A stretch of DNA of 64,000 bases. Source: Pseudomonadota bacterium (GTDB lineage Bacteria; Pseudomonadota; Gammaproteobacteria; UBA1113). Each line of letters starts with the position of its first letter. The first letter of the stretch is position 1. The stretch lies in the NCBI GenBank assembly GCA_021782495.1, contig JAJXUV010000004.1, forward strand, positions 62,001 through 126,000, given 5' to 3'. Under the pieces are notes generated by a model. That model was not told the origin of the DNA. It did no database searches and was given only the letters and a program-made list of their open reading frames with translations. The position numbers and the translations under genes were made by a program. Below are positions 63,908-64,000 of the stretch, piece after piece.

Positions 63908-64000
63908 TAAATTATCGCTATTTACACGGCGTCCGCCTATTCTAACAGCATCATCTCTCTAAAGCGAGGGTGAACGAATCACCATCATTTTTTCGTAAGT

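Overview
The window looks like a chromosome segment of an AT-rich, host-associated gammaproteobacterium, most likely of the Legionellales/Coxiellaceae type. The housekeeping genes are gammaproteobacterial in content and order (lepA-lepB-rnc-era-recO, scpAB-rluB, sdhE/ygfX beside ygfZ, aspS-yebC-ruvC). About a third of the window is filled with eukaryote-like repeat proteins (ankyrin, Sel1) and kinase-fold proteins of the kind seen in amoeba- or arthropod-associated intracellular bacteria. I cannot name the species, and no secretion-system gene lies in the window.

Positions 1-20,667 form an effector-like island. Read right to left on the minus strand it holds three paralogous Sel1 proteins of 1,189, 1,018 and 1,325 aa, each with a central region that fits the RhoGEF (DH) domain pattern and a Ser-Pro-basic disordered tail. 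With them are a 541-aa Sel1/SP-tail protein, a 900-aa Sel1-ankyrin-protein kinase-SH3 protein and, 19 bp downstream, a 685-aa protein with an MLKL-like layout: N-terminal helical bundle, brace, then a pseudokinase that has lost all three catalytic motifs. Two ankyrin proteins (439 and 306 aa) share an F-box-like motif. The kinase/pseudokinase pair, which resembles eukaryotic RIPK/MLK-MLKL signalling, is the most striking find.

Positions 21,475-38,298 are ordinary chromosome: hpt, nagZ, a DUF1820 gene, an L,D-transpeptidase, wrbA, carbonic anhydrase, anmK, a PEBP-like protein, a DUF1704 metallopeptidase-like protein, an RND efflux pair and rarA. They are interrupted by an 873-aa repeat protein with C-terminal membrane segments (probable effector) and an orphan tyrosine recombinase. 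Peptidoglycan recycling (nagZ, anmK) and modification (L,D-transpeptidase) are represented.

Positions 38,583-53,759 hold lolA and a lipoprotein gene, an MFS exporter, rluB-scpB-scpA, recO, era, rnc, lepB, lepA, a small effector-like gene, ygfX-sdhE, ygfZ, lnt and ruvB. Positions 53,766-63,707 hold a decayed Rpn-type nuclease, a 13-repeat ankyrin gene inserted between ruvB and ruvA, then ruvA, ruvC, yebC, aspS, a DUF502 gene, an FmdB-type gene, yihY, a small acidic protein and icd.

Two families of dispersed inverted-repeat elements run through the window. One has GAGCCGCGACC-type ends and one has GCCTGTTGACA-type ends. Several copies sit in or against coding sequences, at the 3' end of ruvB and at the sdhE/ygfX junction. 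No rRNA, tRNA, CRISPR array or intact transposase was recognised.
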